A program made the position numbers and the translations under genes. A stretch of DNA of 64,000 bases from Globodera rostochiensis (lineage: Eukaryota; Nematoda; Chromadorea; Rhabditida; Heteroderidae): NCBI GenBank assembly GCA_018350325.1, contig JAEVLN010000017.1:806001-870000 (forward strand), in the 5' to 3' direction. Shown in pieces: positions 63,338-64,000 of the stretch; position 1 is the first letter of the stretch, and every line of letters starts with the position of its first letter. The notes under the pieces were generated by a model. The model ran no database searches and was not told the origin of the DNA. It worked only from the letters and a program-made list of their open reading frames with translations.

Positions 63338-63746
63338 TCAAAGGGCCGTTATCACTGAGGCGGCCAAAGTGTCCGCCAGCGTCGTTTTGTTTGTGCCCGC
63401 CGCCTTCTCCGTAAACTGCGCGACTTTTTTGTCCAACAATTCTTTGTAACATTTTGGGCAAAAGCCTTCGGAGGCCGTTTGGCCGATTAAGCCGCATTTG
63501 TTACGGCACGGCGTTGCACCAATGCCAATGGGCCGTTGGTCGGCAGCGGACTTTGCGGCTTCAGAGGCCAAAGGGGACCCGCCGACTTCTTTAAATAGGG
63601 GAGAAGCGGCCACTGAATTTAAAGAAAAATTATTGGAATTTAATGTTTTATTATTTATTAACAAATTTAATATTTTGATAAATATGCCAACCATTCTTAA
63701 AATAAGCGATGACTGAAATGAAAAGAACAAAGCGCAACGAAATCAT
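63338..63746 (-). CDS. Small secreted A20-type zinc-finger protein
   Basis: Two exons on the minus strand (63746-63692 and 63612-63338) join in phase 1, giving 109 residues. The first exon encodes a likely signal peptide (MISLRFVLFISVIAYF). The second has a complete A20 zinc finger, PCRNKCGLIGQTASEGFCPK followed by CYKELL, with the four-cysteine spacing seen in ZNF216/AWP1 and plant stress-associated proteins. Those proteins normally continue to an AN1 finger; here the protein ends after a short Thr/Ala-rich tail. A20 fingers bind ubiquitin inside cells, so a signal peptide is unexpected. The alternative is that the first exon is misassigned and the protein is cytosolic, but no other in-frame upstream ATG is convincing. 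Confidence 0.75.
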
Positions 63747-64000
63747 TTTGTGAGTCCGATTTAATAAATGCTAAAATTATATTAAAACCTTTTCAATTTA
63801 AGAGACTCATAATTAAGAATATTAAGATATATTTTAAAAATTTTATGTTTAAATATTCAATTTAAAAGTTAGAAAAAAAATTTAATAATAAAAATCATTT
63901 GAATCCAAATGCATATTAATGTTATGTTGAATTTCTTTCTGTATTTATAAGCGAATGAATGTTTTTTGTTTATTTATTTTGCATTTATTGTGGTATTTGT
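63747..64000. other. Right-edge AT-rich sequence
   Basis: About 250 bp upstream of the A20 gene, very AT-rich; nothing recognised. Confidence 0.4.

Overview
The window is nematode nuclear DNA. The evidence is two cuticle collagen genes, an innexin, short introns in almost every gene, AT-rich spacers with GC-richer exons, and a 5S rRNA close to the Caenorhabditis sequence. Of about 109 distinct introns I modelled, seven look like GC-AG introns. Together with a secreted trypsin-like protease, a secreted orphan protein and a secreted A20 zinc-finger protein, this suggests a tylenchid, plausibly a cyst nematode (Globodera/Heterodera); that placement is inference. All gene models were spliced by eye from frame continuity and family similarity.

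Layout. 1-1600: fold-back repeats. 1634-3115: divergent intron-containing histone H2B (-) and H4 (+) genes, each with a histone 3' stem-loop. 5090-8704: a 756-residue GPI-type protein with three Ly6/three-finger domains. 9687-10354: secreted orphan. 11174-12704: chymotrypsin-family protease. 14161-16606: F-box/FBA protein. 17306-22272: PIGN, GPI ethanolamine phosphate transferase 1, 17 exons. 23159-24357 and 25692-26953: two cuticle collagens. 27953-28639: LSM2. 28803-32315: TSEN34, whose introns hold a hAT-type element and other repeats.

32700-44135: a tandem array. Each unit carries a 5S rRNA gene (+) and an LCAT-like acyltransferase/phospholipase gene (-). There are three intact LCAT-like genes, one truncated copy and three 5S genes, and the copies are nearly identical. 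A decayed 5S piece with the same flank lies near 27514.

45045-47786: innexin whose fourth coding exon is preceded by GG instead of AG. 48509-49785: second GPI-type three-finger protein. 50073-51164: hAT-type element with a perfect 8-bp target duplication. 52381-55156: SLC26 anion transporter with STAS domain. 55420-56510: G/C homopolymers and a C-rich minisatellite. 57284-59032: unrecognised proline/glutamine-rich gene. 59804-62688: protein with two SapA+GILT thiol-reductase-like halves, both with altered active sites; a 38-bp minisatellite repeats a splice-donor motif at one exon end. 63338-63746: small secreted A20 zinc-finger protein (-).

Shared themes are weak but visible. Two GPI-type surface proteins sit in the same window as a GPI-anchor enzyme; secreted proteins recur (protease, orphan, GILT, A20); and RNA-processing genes (LSM2, TSEN34) lie beside the 5S array. 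I see no operon-like head-to-tail spacing and no SL1 RNA gene.
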